From positions 5,995,620 to 6,059,619 of the forward strand of contig JASKMD010000020.1 of assembly GCA_030144725.1 (NCBI GenBank): 64,000 bases of DNA, given 5' to 3'. Origin of the DNA: Haematococcus lacustris (taxonomy: Eukaryota; Chlorophyta; Chlorophyceae; Chlamydomonadales; Haematococcaceae). Every line of letters starts with the position of its first letter. Within the stretch, counting starts at the first letter, position 1. A model generated the notes under the pieces. It did not search any database. It was not told the origin of the DNA and worked only from the letters and a program-made list of their open reading frames with translations. Of the stretch, positions 34,925 through 46,000 are shown piece after piece. Both the position numbers and the translations under genes were made by a program.

Positions 34925-36290
34925 GCAGGACCCTGCAGAGGGTCTGTAGGACCCTACAAAGGGTCACTAGGACCGTGCAAAAGGCCTGTGCACCAGGACC
35001 CTGCGCAGGGTCACTAGGACCCTGCATGGGGTCACCAGGACCCTGCAAATGGGCAACAGGACCCTGCAAAAGGCCTGTGCACTAGGACCCTGCGCAGGGT
35101 CACCAGGACCCTGCGCAGGGTCACTGTAACCCTGTGCAGGGTCACTAGGACCCGGCACAGGGTCACCAGGACCCTGCACAGGGTCTGAAGCACTTAGTCA
35201 TGTTCATCAGCACTAAGAATCCTAAAGAACATGATGATAGGGATTTTTTTGAAATTTTCATTATGGCTTTCATCCAGATGCCACCGACGTGTGCTAGTCA
35301 GCAAGACCCTTCACAGGGTCAGTAGGACCCTACAAAGGGTCAGTAGGACCCTGCAGAAGGCCAGAGCGCCAGGACCCTGCGCAGGGTCACCAGGACCCTG
35401 CGCAAGGTCTGTAGGACCCTGCGCAGGGTCCTAGCGCCTTTTACATATTAAATACATGTAATATTAAAAATAAGCTACAAAATAGTTGTTCTAATATTTA
35501 ATTTTAATTCTAACCATGGTCGTAGGACCCTGCGCAGGGTCCTGGCACACAGGGTCAGCAGGACCCTGCGCAGGGTTTCCAGGACCCTGCGCAGGGTCTG
35601 TAGGACCCTGCGCAGGGTCCTAGCGTCACCATGGTCGTAGGACCCTGCGCAGGGTCCTGGCACACAGGGTCAGCAGGACCCTGCACAGGGTTTCCAGGAC
35701 CCTGCGCAGGGTCTGTAGGACCCTGCGCAGGGTCCTAGCGCCTTTTAAATATTAAATACGTGTCATATTAAAAATAAGCTACAAAATGGTTGTTCTAATA
35801 TTTAATTTTAATTCTAACCATGGTCGTAGGACCCTGCGCAGGGTCCTGGCACACAGGGTCAGCAGGACCCTGCGCAGGGTTTCCAGGACCCTGCGCAGGG
35901 TCTGTAGGACCCTGCGCAGGGTCCTAGCGTCACCATGGTCGTAGGACCCTGCGCAGGGTCCTGGCACACAGGGTCAGCAGGACCCTGCACAGGGTTTCCA
36001 GGACCCTGCGCAGGGTCTGTAGGACCCTGCGCAGGGTCCTAGCGTCACCATGGTCGTAGGACCCTGCGCAGGGTCCTGGCACACAGAGTCGGGAGGATAC
36101 CAAACAGAAACGACAGGACCTAGCAAAGGGTCTGCGGGAAGCCTGACAAGGTCCTGGCACACAGGGTCAGAACAAAACCTGGAAAACTCCTGACTCATAG
36201 GGTCAGTAGGACCCTGCGCAGGGTCGCCAGGACCCTGCGCAGGGTCCTACGACCATGGTGACGCTTGGACCCTGCGCAGGGTCCTAGGAC
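34925..36290. repeat. Right subterminal array of AGGACCCTGCGCAGGGTC units
   Basis: Dozens of AGGACCCTG and CAGGGTC half-sites, many fused as the 18-bp perfect palindrome GGACCCTGCGCAGGGTCC. They are separated by short linkers such as CACCA, TCTGTA or CACACAGGGTCAG. AT-rich islands (about 35432-35515 and 35736-35820) interrupt the array. Confidence 0.9.
35430..36037. repeat. Tandem 304-bp duplication in the right arm
   Basis: Two copies, about 35430-35733 and 35734-36037, each with an AT-rich island (TTAAATAC...AATTCTAACCATGG) followed by the same set of palindromes. They differ at only a few bases, so the duplication is recent. Confidence 0.85.
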
Positions 36291-39200
36291 ACGGGCCATA
36301 GCTCATCACTGGCTTGGACTTTTTGCATGCTACCTACTAGGTTGGGCAGCTGTAACCACCCTCTACAACCTCTCATACTCACATTTCATGAAAAGACACT
36401 TTGATCACTCGGTGCCAACTCCCTTAGCCAAAATCAGGGTCACAGCCCCACACCTGGTCCAACAACTCGACACCGAGTGAGAATTACACTTTGGCCCAAG
36501 AGAGTCTTGACCTCCCCTAGGTCTCAACAACCTACATGCCAAGTTTCAGACCTGAACTCTCAAGTTTTTCAAGCCAGCCAGCCCTTAATTTGCACGAGTG
36601 GGGTAGCGGTTGCAAGGTGCCCGGAACACGACCTCCACGGGGTTTGCTTCGTTGGCACTTGTCACAATGTGCAACATAGCGTTCAACATCGGCACGGAGA
36701 GTTGGCCACCAGAAATGTCGTTCAACCAAGTCAAGGGTGCGGTCTCTGCCTGGATGACCGGCCCATGGGCTATCATGGTGGTCATTCAGGATGCGGAGGA
36801 TGAGAGGTCGGAGGCAAGGGACAGCAACCCGCCCACCCTTGAACCATAAGCCACGGGACCTGGTTAGACCAGCGGTGTTGGTTGGATCAAGGTACCAATC
36901 ATCTTTTCGGTAACCCTTCATAATCTCTTCGTTAAGATCTGACTGTGGTGAACGGATGGCGGAACATTGTGCACTTGGTCGGTGCAATGTTGGGTTACGG
37001 GAGATCGGATCAGCTACATTAGAGCGACCAGGGCGGTAAAGCCACTTATACTTAAAACGAGCCAGAAACTCCATCCATCTCGCTTGCCGGCGAGAGAGAA
37101 GGGCCTGGGTATTCAAGAAAGTGTTCGGGTTGTGGTCGGTCACTAAGGTAACCTCGGTCCCTTCAAGGTAGCAACGCCACACTTGCAAGGCATCGTGTAC
37201 GGCTAAGAGCTCTTGCTCTCCGGTAGTATAGTTGCGTTCGGCGGATGAAAGCTTACGGCTGTGATATGCTAACGGACGACCCTCTTGTTGCAAGACTGCC
37301 CCAATACCATCAAGTGATGCATCAGCAATCAACTCAAATGGTTTGGTGAAGTCAGGCAATGCAAGAACGGGCGCGGAAGTGAGTGAATGCTTAACCCCTT
37401 CAAACGCCGCTTGACAAGAAGGTGTCCACACAAAGGGAACAGATGCTTTGGTCAAGTCATGCAAGACAGCCACTCGTTTGCTGTAACCTTGCATGAAGCG
37501 ACGGAAGTAATTAGCAAGACCAAGGAAAGAACGTAACTCGGAGACGGAGGTTGGTGCGGGCCATTCGGCCACGACTTTAACCTTAGACGGGTCAACCTTA
37601 ATACCTTCGGCGCAAACTACATGACCCAAGAAGTTGACTTCCGGCTTATTGAAGTCACATTTCTTAAGCTTGGCGTAGAGTTCATGTTCACGGAGGCGCT
37701 TGAGTACAAGATCAAGATGTTTGGCGTGATCGGCGGCGGATTTGGAATAAATGAGAATATCATCCAAGTACACAACGACAAAGTCATTGATGTAATCGGA
37801 GAAGATACGGTTCATTTCGGCTTGGAATGTAGCGGGAGCATTAGTAAGACCAAAGCACAATACTAAATACTCATAATGACCAAATGGGGTCCGGAACGCG
37901 GTCTTTGGTATGTCTTCGGGTGTGATGCGGATTTGATGGTAACCGGACTGAAGGTCAATAGAAGAAAAGACCTTAGCACCGGATAACTTATCAAACAAAT
38001 CCTCAATGCGGGGCATCGGGTAGCGATTGCGGACGGTCATAGAATTCAAAGCACGGTAATCAACGCACATACGGAGGGTGCCATCTTTCTTGGCCACGAA
38101 TAACACGGGAGCCCCATACGGAGAGGAGCTAGGGCGTATCCAACCCTTTGATAATAAATCGGATATTTGTTTTTTAACTTCGGCATACTCAAGGGGAGAG
38201 AGGCGGTACATACCTTTGAATGGTGGTTTCGCACCAGGTTCCAGCGGTATAGTATGGCCGACTCCTCTTGACGGCGGAAGGCCAGCGGGGATGTCGTTGA
38301 AGACCCCTTTGTGACGGTCCAGGAGTCCACGGAGCTCGGACTCGGAAAGCAAAGGGGCGGAGGGGGTGTTCGTAGGTTGCGCGGGCTTTGCGGGTGTCTT
38401 GGCGGAATCGGGAATTCGGGGCTTATAATCGGCTTGTACCCAGAACAGCATAGACTCTCCACCTTTCCTAACCTCTTTGGTGGCGGACCGGGTGGATATC
38501 ATTGTAGCGGACAAACCCTTACGTAGGGCTTCGGTAATAAGGTTTGTACTTGCATGCGCCACTTTCGGTTTACGGACAAGGGTGCGGGATTTCAATGTGA
38601 ACTGTTTACCCTTGGAGTGCATTGTGACCATAGGCTCATGACCAAAGTCAAGTTGGACTTGAAATTGGGACATAAAATCATTGCCTAATATGAGGTCAAT
38701 GCCGTGTGGTGTGTGCGGCAACACAAGCAATCGGACAGTGGCAAACAAGGCATCATGAACACATGGCAACTTCAGCCGTGCCATGCATTCCCCCCTCACT
38801 TGAAGGGTGCTGGTGCCATCAGCAAGTTCCACAGTATTGACGTGCGTGCGGCGCAAGCGAAACTGTGCGGATGCGGCGAATGCTTCGGACACGAATGAAT
38901 GCGATGCACCACTATCAAAGAGTGCATTTGCAGATGCACCGGACACCGTGCATTTGTGGACATGGGTGACTCCATGCGATACGGCGTTGCAACGTGCATG
39001 TGTCGGACTCAACCACATTTGCATGTCATATGGCAAGCCATGATGGACATCAAGGTGTGGAAGGTGCGGTGGTGGTTTGACAAGCACATCGGAAGTGCGT
39101 GCATAATCAGCAATGACGCGGAAGCCATGCTTGCGAAGCACATCATGTGTCGCATTGTGCGCGGTGGGTAAGAACATGGCAACAGTTGTGGGTGCATGTG

Positions 39201-39438
39201 TTTGAGCAACAACATATGCACGCACAACGGACTCGGCATGCAACGGGGATGGAAACATCAATGTGTTGTGACCCTGGAGGGATGATGAAGTGACATTACA
39301 CGGCGTGCCACTTGTATCAACATCAAAACAACCACCGACGACATGCTCAATGTGGTCGACAAAGGTGCGGGCAAAGCACGATGTTAGTGTTTGAATCGGG
39401 TTCCTTGCAAGTTGGTCACTCACATGCAAGGCAAGTCC

Positions 39439-40763
39439 CTAGTGGAACGGAACTACTTCCCCATTCACCACCTTCCCATCCTTGCGGCCGTGGGGGCGGG
39501 TGAATGTGCAATTTGCAGCCCGGTGCTTACCCCGCTGACAGTTGAAACACATTCCGCGCTTCACCAGAGAGTCCACTTCTGCCTCGGTTAGGCGCCGATC
39601 CTCCGTCGCGTGGTAGATGCCGGAGAGATCTGTAGCCTGCACTTCGCCTTTGTCAAGGCGGGATTGGCGGGGTGTGCGGGTAGCCTGACCATTGGGCGAG
39701 GCTGCAACGGATGTGCGGGCTGCTACGCGGCGAGCAGGTTGCCGAGCACCAGGCTCCGGAGTGACGGGGGCGGGGGCGGGTGCAACCACGGCTGCGGCGG
39801 TGGCGGGAACGGGCTTCTTCTTCTCAGAGGCAAAGACCTCAGTTACCGCGGCCATTGCACGGTCCAGGGTCAAAGTGGTAGTCATCTCTCGATTGACGAT
39901 GTCGACCATCTCGTCTCCACCCTTGATGGAGTTGAAGAACGTTACCGCCTTCACCGCATCCGGCGCGTCCCACGAGGCACACAAGACCACCACGGTGGCT
40001 TTGTGCGCGGCGATACGGGCTGTTTGCTCGGGGGACTGAACGGAGGTGACGGTGATGGTGGGGAGGGTGGGGGCCGACTTGGACGTCGCGGAGGTGGGGT
40101 TAGGGGCGGGTGTTTGAGCGGGCGGTGGAGCGGGAGCCCCTCCAGGGCCGGTAGGAGCGGGATTTTGACGGACTGCACGATGAGCACCACGAGTGTTAGT
40201 GCGAACAGCTCTGCGAGTGCGTGCGGGCTGATCACCATGTGCGGGCTGGTCACCATGTGCGGGCTGGTCACCATTTTGAGCACCTACATTGGCTGCACCA
40301 TTGGCTGCGGCTGCCGTGCGTGCTGCCCTCGTGCGCACAATCGATGCAATCGCACGTCGCGAAATGCTGGCAGGCATGGCAGTTTGAATTCAAACTTACT
40401 TTGTAACTTTTGGAGTTCGGAGGCGATATCTGCAGCAGCAGCAACTTGCGAAACAGCGGGAACAGTGGTGGACACGCACGGAGACGGGGCAGCTGCAGCG
40501 ACTGCTAACGCCTCTAACGCCGAAGTGTGATTTGCGGACGTGTCAGGGTCCCGCAAGGGCGGAGTTGTCGGAGGTGCAGAAACGGGCGGGGTTGCAGCCG
40601 TAGGCTCGGGAGGGGTAGTTTTCTGCACGGTTTTGCGCGGGAGTTAATAGCGGTCAACGCTGGTCAACGCTGATGCGTTGAACTACTGAACTTCTAGACT
40701 AAAGCGACGCTGACGCCAACGATGCTAGAGCGTACTTACACGCTTTGCCTTCGACCTTGACAT
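39439..40763 (-). CDS. gag: Gag of element 2, with CCHC zinc knuckle
   Basis: Capsid/nucleocapsid protein of the minus-strand Gypsy element. The likely start is ATG 40763 (MSRSKAKR), followed by intron 40739-40623 (GTAAGTACG...GTGCAG). It joins in phase to KTTPPEPTAATPP. A second short intron from GTAAGTTTG near 40410 to a GGCAG acceptor near 40340 would bring the reading into the main frame (from 40377 downward). The main part has GDQPAH repeats, a Pro-rich linker, a capsid-like region (KATVVVLCASWDAPDAVKAV onward) and the knuckle CFNCQRGKHRAANC near 39550-39510. It ends at TAG 39441-39439, in frame with pol. The knuckle and downstream end are certain; the intron model is inferred. Confidence 0.75.
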
Positions 40764-40786
40764 GTCGAACAGCGGTCGGAACCAGA

Positions 40787-41091
40787 TGTAGCCGCGTTGA
40801 CGGAGGCGTAGCGGAGAGAGTAGTGTAGCCGGCTACTGAGAGGAGTTGCACCTCTAGCACTCGGTCGGTTTGTGCTGCACACTGAATTGTGCCAGTCCGG
40901 AAGTGAGCGGGGTTTTATAGTCGTCCCCTCACCGCATGAGCGGTGACGGGTCACGCTCGCAGCGCACATGTCACGGTCCAAGGCATCACCCTTGGCCGGG
41001 ACATGTGACGCGGTCGCGAGCGCATGTGCGGTCGACTCGGAAGTTATCGTATCGGGTAGCCAAGCAAGATTAACTCTTACTCGCTACTACA
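40787..41091 (-). repeat. 5' LTR of element 2
   Basis: A 305-bp copy upstream of gag on the minus strand. Directly inside it the minus strand reads TCTGGTTCCGACC, a candidate primer-binding site similar to that of element 1. Confidence 0.95.
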
Positions 41092-41524
41092 GGTGTGGAG
41101 CAGTGGGAGGAGTGGATGGCCAGCCAGCCTGTGGAGGGTGCACCCCTTTAGTAGGGGAGGCATTGCATGGGCAACGCTGAAATTGCAAAACCATGGCATC
41201 ATGAATGAACAGCAATAGTGGGGGAGTATTGGGCAGCAGTAAGTAACTCATCAGATTAGTATGCATGTATAGGAGCTGTACTAGCACACGTAGGCATGGG
41301 TATGCATGCTGACCTACGATTATTGGTGGATGTGGTGCACCAAATTGTATCCTAATTGTTGCATTGGGTTGACAGACGTTAAACAGGGCTGTGTGCAAAG
41401 TTTCAGGTCAAAACTCTCACGGCAACCACGCGTTTTCATGCCGTTCCAAGTCTCTCATTCTTGCATTGAAATTTCCTTGATTTCATGCAAGAATGAAAGA
41501 ATGCAAAAGTGAAAGAACGCAAAG

Positions 41525-41535
41525 TCACAACCCTG
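41525..41535 (+). repeat. Right TIR of the hAT element
   Basis: TCACAACCCTG, exact inverted copy of the left end. It lies about 370 bases after the transposase stop codon. Confidence 0.75.
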
Positions 41536-42307
41536 CCTGTAGCACACTAGCATGTGTGCACCGGGCACTGCTTGAGCTGTTGCTTACATCAGAGCATGTG
41601 TTTCATGCCAACATCGATCGTTTCACCCTCGCATGGGGGTGGGGGTAGGAAATTAGGTATTTGTACCAGCTGTTTGTCTCAGGCACAATTATTGCATTAC
41701 AGATAACGCAGCTCTTACCCATTAGTAGGGGGAATTATGTGTTGTGGCCTGGCACTGATAGGGAGGCCAGGGAGGCCAATGCAATAGCAAAACGGCTTGA
41801 ACGGCATACCCGTCATTATCAACAGTCCGCATTGCATTACACACATACAATGGTTTGCCATACTTTTGTAGGCTCTGCTATAAATGATGTTGCAGCAGCA
41901 CACTAGAAGCACTATTCCATGCTGGGCAGGCAATGCACGGCTAGCTGCAAAGAAATAAAGAGCCAGCCTGTATTGAAAAATATGTTGGCTAGGGCCAGTG
42001 ATAATGCAAAACCTGGCAACGCTCAACTAGCCAAAAGTGGGCAATCGCAACAAAAGATGGCATGACTTGATCCCCCACCACACACCTCATTGTGCATGCA
42101 GGGAGCATTGCTAAGCACTTTGGATGATGGGGCATGATGCGCCATGTGTGTGAAGAGCCAAGCTCAACCGCTGTGTAAAACCTCACAAGCCCACGAAGCA
42201 AACTGCCCACCCAGTACCCTGACTGCACCTTTGAGATCACACTGCCACTGGCCCATGCCCTATACAGCTAAGCCACCTTTTCCTGACACCACAGCTGTTG
42301 CCAGTGA
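41536..42307. other. Intergenic region, no gene seen
   Basis: Sequence less GC-rich than its surroundings between the hAT end and the next gene. It contains a CCCATTAGTAGGGGGAAT motif resembling one at about 62499, possibly a dispersed repeat. No convincing reading frame. Confidence 0.5.
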
Positions 42308-42657
42308 TCATCGGTAAACCGACACATCGATGGCTCCAACGCCTATCGCTATCAACACAAAGATGAAGGGGAAGAAGATGGCCAGGATGCCAATCAGAGC
42401 CAGAGGGTCCTTGAACGGGTTTGCTCCTGCCTTTTCACTCTTGCTCACCCAGTACCTGCAGACACAGTAAACGGACGTCTCACATCAACCTTGCAGGCAC
42501 AAGTAGGGAACGCGGTACGCATGCGACAGGAAAGTATGTCAGCGAAGCCTGAACAGGTGTGGTCCCGCTGCAGATGTGCTCACTGGTCTGGCTCCTCCTC
42601 ACGCGAAATGAATTTCTGGTCCTTTTTGCCATCTGCAGCCACATTACACGCGCCAGA
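42308..42657 (-). CDS. Small single-pass membrane protein, probably organellar
   Basis: Two minus-strand exons join in phase: about 42657-42584 and 42455-42308 (GTGAGC donor, CTGCAG acceptor). The product reads ...DGKKDQKFISREEEPDQ, then YWVSKSEKAGANPFKDP, then a hydrophobic helix (LALIGILAIFFPFIFVLIA), and ends AIDVSVYR before TGA at 42310-42308. Charged N-terminal half, one transmembrane segment and a short tail resemble small thylakoid or mitochondrial inner-membrane subunits. I do not recognise the family. The N-terminus, possibly a transit peptide, was not located; a TAA upstream in frame shows another exon is needed. It lies head-to-head with the SAP-domain gene, which starts within about 400 bp. 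Confidence 0.6.
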
Positions 42658-43012
42658 CCCTTAAATGACAGCGATGCGACCACACATGGCGCAGCATGCC
42701 ATCGCCGAGAGCTGACCTGAGGGCGGTGTCCCTAGCGCTAAGACACGGACACAATCTTTCCTTCCTGGTGCCGGGCGCCGCGAAGACACTGAGTTGCGGG
42801 CGCATATGACGCTGCCGTGAACTGACGGCCTCACAGTCGAAGTACGCGCCACTGATTGATGTGATGTGCTCGCCATCGTACAGTCTGCAAGAACAACCCA
42901 GCAATGTGGCGGATAATGTTGGGCAAACCTGCAAACCGAAGTGGGACCACAACCACTCGCAACCGCTCGCCAACAGCTGGGCGCACGGTGTGCCTCGGAT
43001 GCCGTCCGTGAC

Positions 43013-46000
43013 ATGCAGGGGCTTGTGCGCCCCGGGTCCGGCTTCGAGCTGCTGCTGCCGGGCGACATTTCGAGCTGGCCACGATTAACAATCAGCGTAA
43101 CTAACGCGAACACAGCCCTGGAAGACGGTGACGAGGAAGATGAGCAGCGACTAAGAAGATGGCACACGGCCAAGACGTGCAGGGGCCTGCTGACTGCCGC
43201 GCATATGGGCCAAGCACGGGACTACCTTGCCTGGTCCTCACTAGATGCCTCTCCCCACCCTGCCAATCAATACACAGTTACTGTTGCCAGCGCAAAGGTA
43301 CGCTAACTGGTCAGCAGCTGGGCATGGCAGTGAGCATGATGAGTCTGGGTAGGAATGAGATGCCACAGAAGAGCTCTGAAGGAGTTCATTGGCCCTTCCC
43401 TTACTGACCAAACCCTCCATGGCACACCTGTCATGCAGCCTGCCATCCCCCGGCTCTTCAAAGCTCTGTACACACACCAGGCGGCGCTGGGCGTGAAGCT
43501 CACAGCCGACATCAAGGCAGCCGCGAAGCTGCAGCCCATGTCTGCTGAGGAGCGGCAGGTTGCGCTGCGCTGTGTTCTGCATCAGACCCTGGCAGTGAGT
43601 GATGTCACACACTGACCCACATCACAGCTTCCTACACACAGCACCACGCGTGACCACTGACGCGTCCCTAAGGCTTCTGTGATTGGTGGTGCAGGAGGGG
43701 GCAGGGTGTGCCATGCCATGCTATGTGTGCATAGAGGGCTGCTTCCTGTCATCACCCACACATGAGTGGGTCAGGGTCGGAAATCAGGAGTCAGGAGGGA
43801 GAGCCTGAACCTCCTACCACCATACACATACACACATGAGTGGCACTGGCACACAGCACCACACCTGGGCCTGACCAGGTCAGGGGTTAGGGTTTGGGAG
43901 GGGGAGCTTCAACCATCCTAACACCACAGGGTTAGGGTTAGGGCCAGGGTTAGGTAACCCACCACTATACACGCACGAGTGGCAGTGGCCTGGTGTGATG
44001 GCAGCTCTATAGGCCTGGGTACGGTTACGGGTGTGGAAGGTTGGGGTTGGGTTAGGGCTAGGCTTCATCCCTCTCTAGCCAGGCTGACGCTGCTGTAAGG
44101 AGGGAGATGTTCAGAGGGACGCAGGCTGTACAGCCCTGCAGGGGTATTCACTTATTGCCAAGGCTGCTGCCACTACCACCACCATCATAACCACCGTAAT
44201 CAACACTACCGCTGCCGCTGCTGCCCTCGTTACTATGATCGCCACTGCTGCTGCTCTCCAAGCTGTTGCTGCACTCCAGCCACCCCACCCCTGCCATCAC
44301 TCACCCACTTGGTGTGACTGTAGCCTACTGCCACCCCTACCACCCCTACCACCGCCACCACCACTACCACCACTACCACCACTACCACCTCTACCACTAC
44401 CATCACCACCACTGGTGGTGTGACTGTGGCTGTGCAGGGTCACGGCTGGCACCACCTGCAGGGCGGCCGCTGGCTGCGCTGCCACTTCCTGCACGCCACC
44501 CCTGGTGAGGTCCACACCGCGCACTGGGCTCACCTGGCCCTGGCTGCTGCAGGCGCTGGCGCTGGCGCTGGCAGTGGGCGCCCCGGCCTGGAGGTCCAGC
44601 TGGTGAATGCAGGTTTGGTGGGGCGGGGCAGGCAGCAGCAGTGGGGGCACGTGGCAGGTTAGGGGGTGGATGCAGGGCGCCGCTGACAGTGTGGCAGCCG
44701 CCCTGCCTGCGGAGGGTGAGGGTGAGCCGAGGGAGAGGGGAGGGGTGTGGGGGAGTGGGGAGGGGAGGGGAGGGGGACAGGGAAGCGTGTTGGTGGGGGG
44801 CTCAGGGCCGGCCTGACTGGAGCAGGTGGCTGGGGCTGGACAGCTGCTGCCCACAACCACTCTGGACCTGCACTGAGCGCAGGCACTTAGGTGTGGGTCA
44901 GGACCCTGCTAGGGATGGACAAAGTCATCCAAACATGACGGCAGTACTGCCACGTTATGTGCCGTAGTGTCCCTTTTGATTCCCGAGGCCTCAAAAACTA
45001 CAATCAACCCCCCTCAGCCACGCTGACAGCCCCAGATAGATATTGTGGCAGTGCAGAAAATAGAAAAGTGACATTTAGAAAATTAGAATTGAATGTATCA
45101 TGGCAACCCCCCTCAGCCACGCGGACAGCGCCAGGCCCCGGCGTGCCTCCGCCCCGGCCCTTGTGCAGGTCAGTCGCGCTTCACCCCGTTCAGCCTCACA
45201 CTACACAGCGACCTCGCGGCGCCCCCCTGCCCGCCCCCCACCTCTCCACCCGCCACAGCAGGCGTGGCAGCCAGCGAGTCGGACCTGCTCGCCCTCATCT
45301 TCTCCAGCAAGCAGGCCACGCGCCGCGCCTGCCGCCTGCTGTTCAACACACCCTGCTGCGTGCTGCCGCATATGACGTGAGTGGCTGGGCGCGCAAGACC
45401 CAGCACCTGCTGCCAGCAGTCGGTGGCATGGGGGCTGATCACCATCATGGGCCTCTCTGCATCACAGCAGGTGCAGCCGTGGTGAGTCATGCCCAGGCTG
45501 TACCAACTAGGGTGAGCCCTGTGAGGTACTATGAGTACTATGGGTTCAGCTAGGGTGCTATGAGGTAAGCACCCTAGCTGTACGCTAGTGGTGACCCTGA
45601 CCCTTACCCACGCCCAGGCCGGGTCAAACAGCTGCACCTTTGTTAGCTGTTTGGTGGCACGCAGCCAGGCCAGGTCAGACGGCTGTGGCTAGGGCGGTGG
45701 CACACGGCCCTTGCTGGCATTCAGTACCTTGCCTGGTGGCTGTTGCCACCCGGCCCTGATCCCGGTGTGACTCAGGCAACTGGGCTTGTGACTCAGGCAA
45801 CTCAGCCAGCCTCTGCCTGTGCTGCCTGCTAGTTGCAGCACAGGTGCATCATGGCAGTCGTGGCAGGCCTGCACAGGGGTGGGAGGGGTGGGGAGGGGCA
45901 GGACGGCAGCACAGGCGCTGGCAGTGGCCTGGTGCACCACCAGCACCTGGCTAGGCTGGGCTGAGGCTAGGTGGTGTCCTGCTGGTCGGGGCAGGGGCAG

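Larger units (their letters stand above)
32201..36600. mobile_element. 4.4-kb TIR element with palindromic subterminal arrays
   Basis: Inserted in the integrase of element 2. Its ends are CACTCGCGCCGATTAAGG (32201-32218) and the complement of CACTCGTGCAAATTAAGG (36583-36600), 15 of 18 bases matching as inverted repeats. The flanks share only GG. Both arms carry arrays built on CCCTGCGCAGGG and CAGGGTCCT, in opposite orientation on the two arms. Large subterminal arrays and a CACT- terminus recall CACTA/EnSpm elements, but a 2-bp duplication is not typical. No transposase was recognised; short frames at 34209-34520 and 33680-33919 match nothing I know. I regard it as non-autonomous. Confidence 0.75.
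31068..39438 (-). pseudogene. pol: Pol of element 2, split in the integrase
   Basis: Follows gag in the same frame after one TAG. First part 39438-36601: protease ([10 protein letters not shown]), RT ([39 protein letters not shown]), RNase H ([19 protein letters not shown]) and the integrase HHCC finger ([25 protein letters not shown]), ending in LQPLP. A 4.4-kb TIR element interrupts here. Second part 32198-31068: IPNDPWESVTVDFVTGLP, the core with SDRGPQF and a matching Glu region, and a chromodomain-like end (YIVAERKEVHYQKLRNK, FYRVRYPG, WLPSDRV). Removing 32201-36600 and one GG restores PLPIPND in frame. The last codons encode the polypurine tract, and the stop (TAG) lies within the LTR. 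The catalytic motifs look intact. Confidence 0.9.
30768..41091 (-). mobile_element. Ty3/Gypsy LTR retrotransposon (element 2), minus strand
   Basis: A 10.3-kb insert with two 305-bp LTRs (minus-strand start TGTAGTAGCG, end CGGCTACA) and a 5-bp duplication GGTGT at 30763-30767 and 41092-41096. The two LTRs look identical along their length, so insertion was very recent. Gag, protease, RT, RNase H, integrase and a chromodomain-like end follow in Gypsy order. Its own length is about 5.9 kb; the rest is the 4.4-kb TIR element inside the integrase. Confidence 0.95.
28284..41151 (+). pseudogene. hAT transposase gene, internally deleted and split
   Basis: Exon 1 starts at ATG 28284 and encodes a basic N-terminus and a BED-type finger (CLHCGEDKSINNITRLKNHLLAC), then NNWSFHFVEHATTQAFYKQW, the usual hAT segment before the catalytic domain. 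Further exons are about 29291-29532 (TRFASLHDMLCSVQHNKS, cf. TRW..); 29746-29973 (NPDFWEKNEWIVGTLAPAAKLVEALQ is split over this exon); and 30119-30294. The last exon, starting about 30458, has the dimerisation domain (DPVTWWEWYG, RVLSIPATSAGVERLFSVF). The Gypsy element interrupts it at GGTGT (30763-30767). It resumes at 41092 as GVEQWEEWMASQ and ends at TAG 41149-41151. The first catalytic Asp region and the CxxH motif between exons 1 and 2 are missing, so the protein would be inactive even without the insertion. Confidence 0.7.
28153..41535 (+). mobile_element. hAT-type DNA transposon, split by nested insertions
   Basis: Ends are CAGGGTTGTGA (28153-28163) and its complement TCACAACCCTG (41525-41535), with further imperfect inverted similarity (TTGCAGTATTTCA versus TTGCGTTCTTTCA). 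Subterminal GCAAGAATGAAA motifs occur at both ends. It encodes a BED finger and a hAT C-terminal dimerisation domain. Without the 10.3-kb Gypsy insertion it would be about 3.05 kb. The expected 8-bp target duplication is not evident (TGCGCAAC left, CCTGTAGC right), so it is old or rearranged. Confidence 0.8.

Noticed and set aside
34925..36290. CRISPR-like array of regular palindromic repeats
   Set aside because: Linkers are short, repeated and not unique spacers, no cas genes are present, and the array lies within TIR-bounded eukaryotic transposon arms.
28145..41543. 8-bp target-site duplication of the hAT element
   Set aside because: Flanking octamers TGCGCAAC and CCTGTAGC do not match, so no duplication is claimed.
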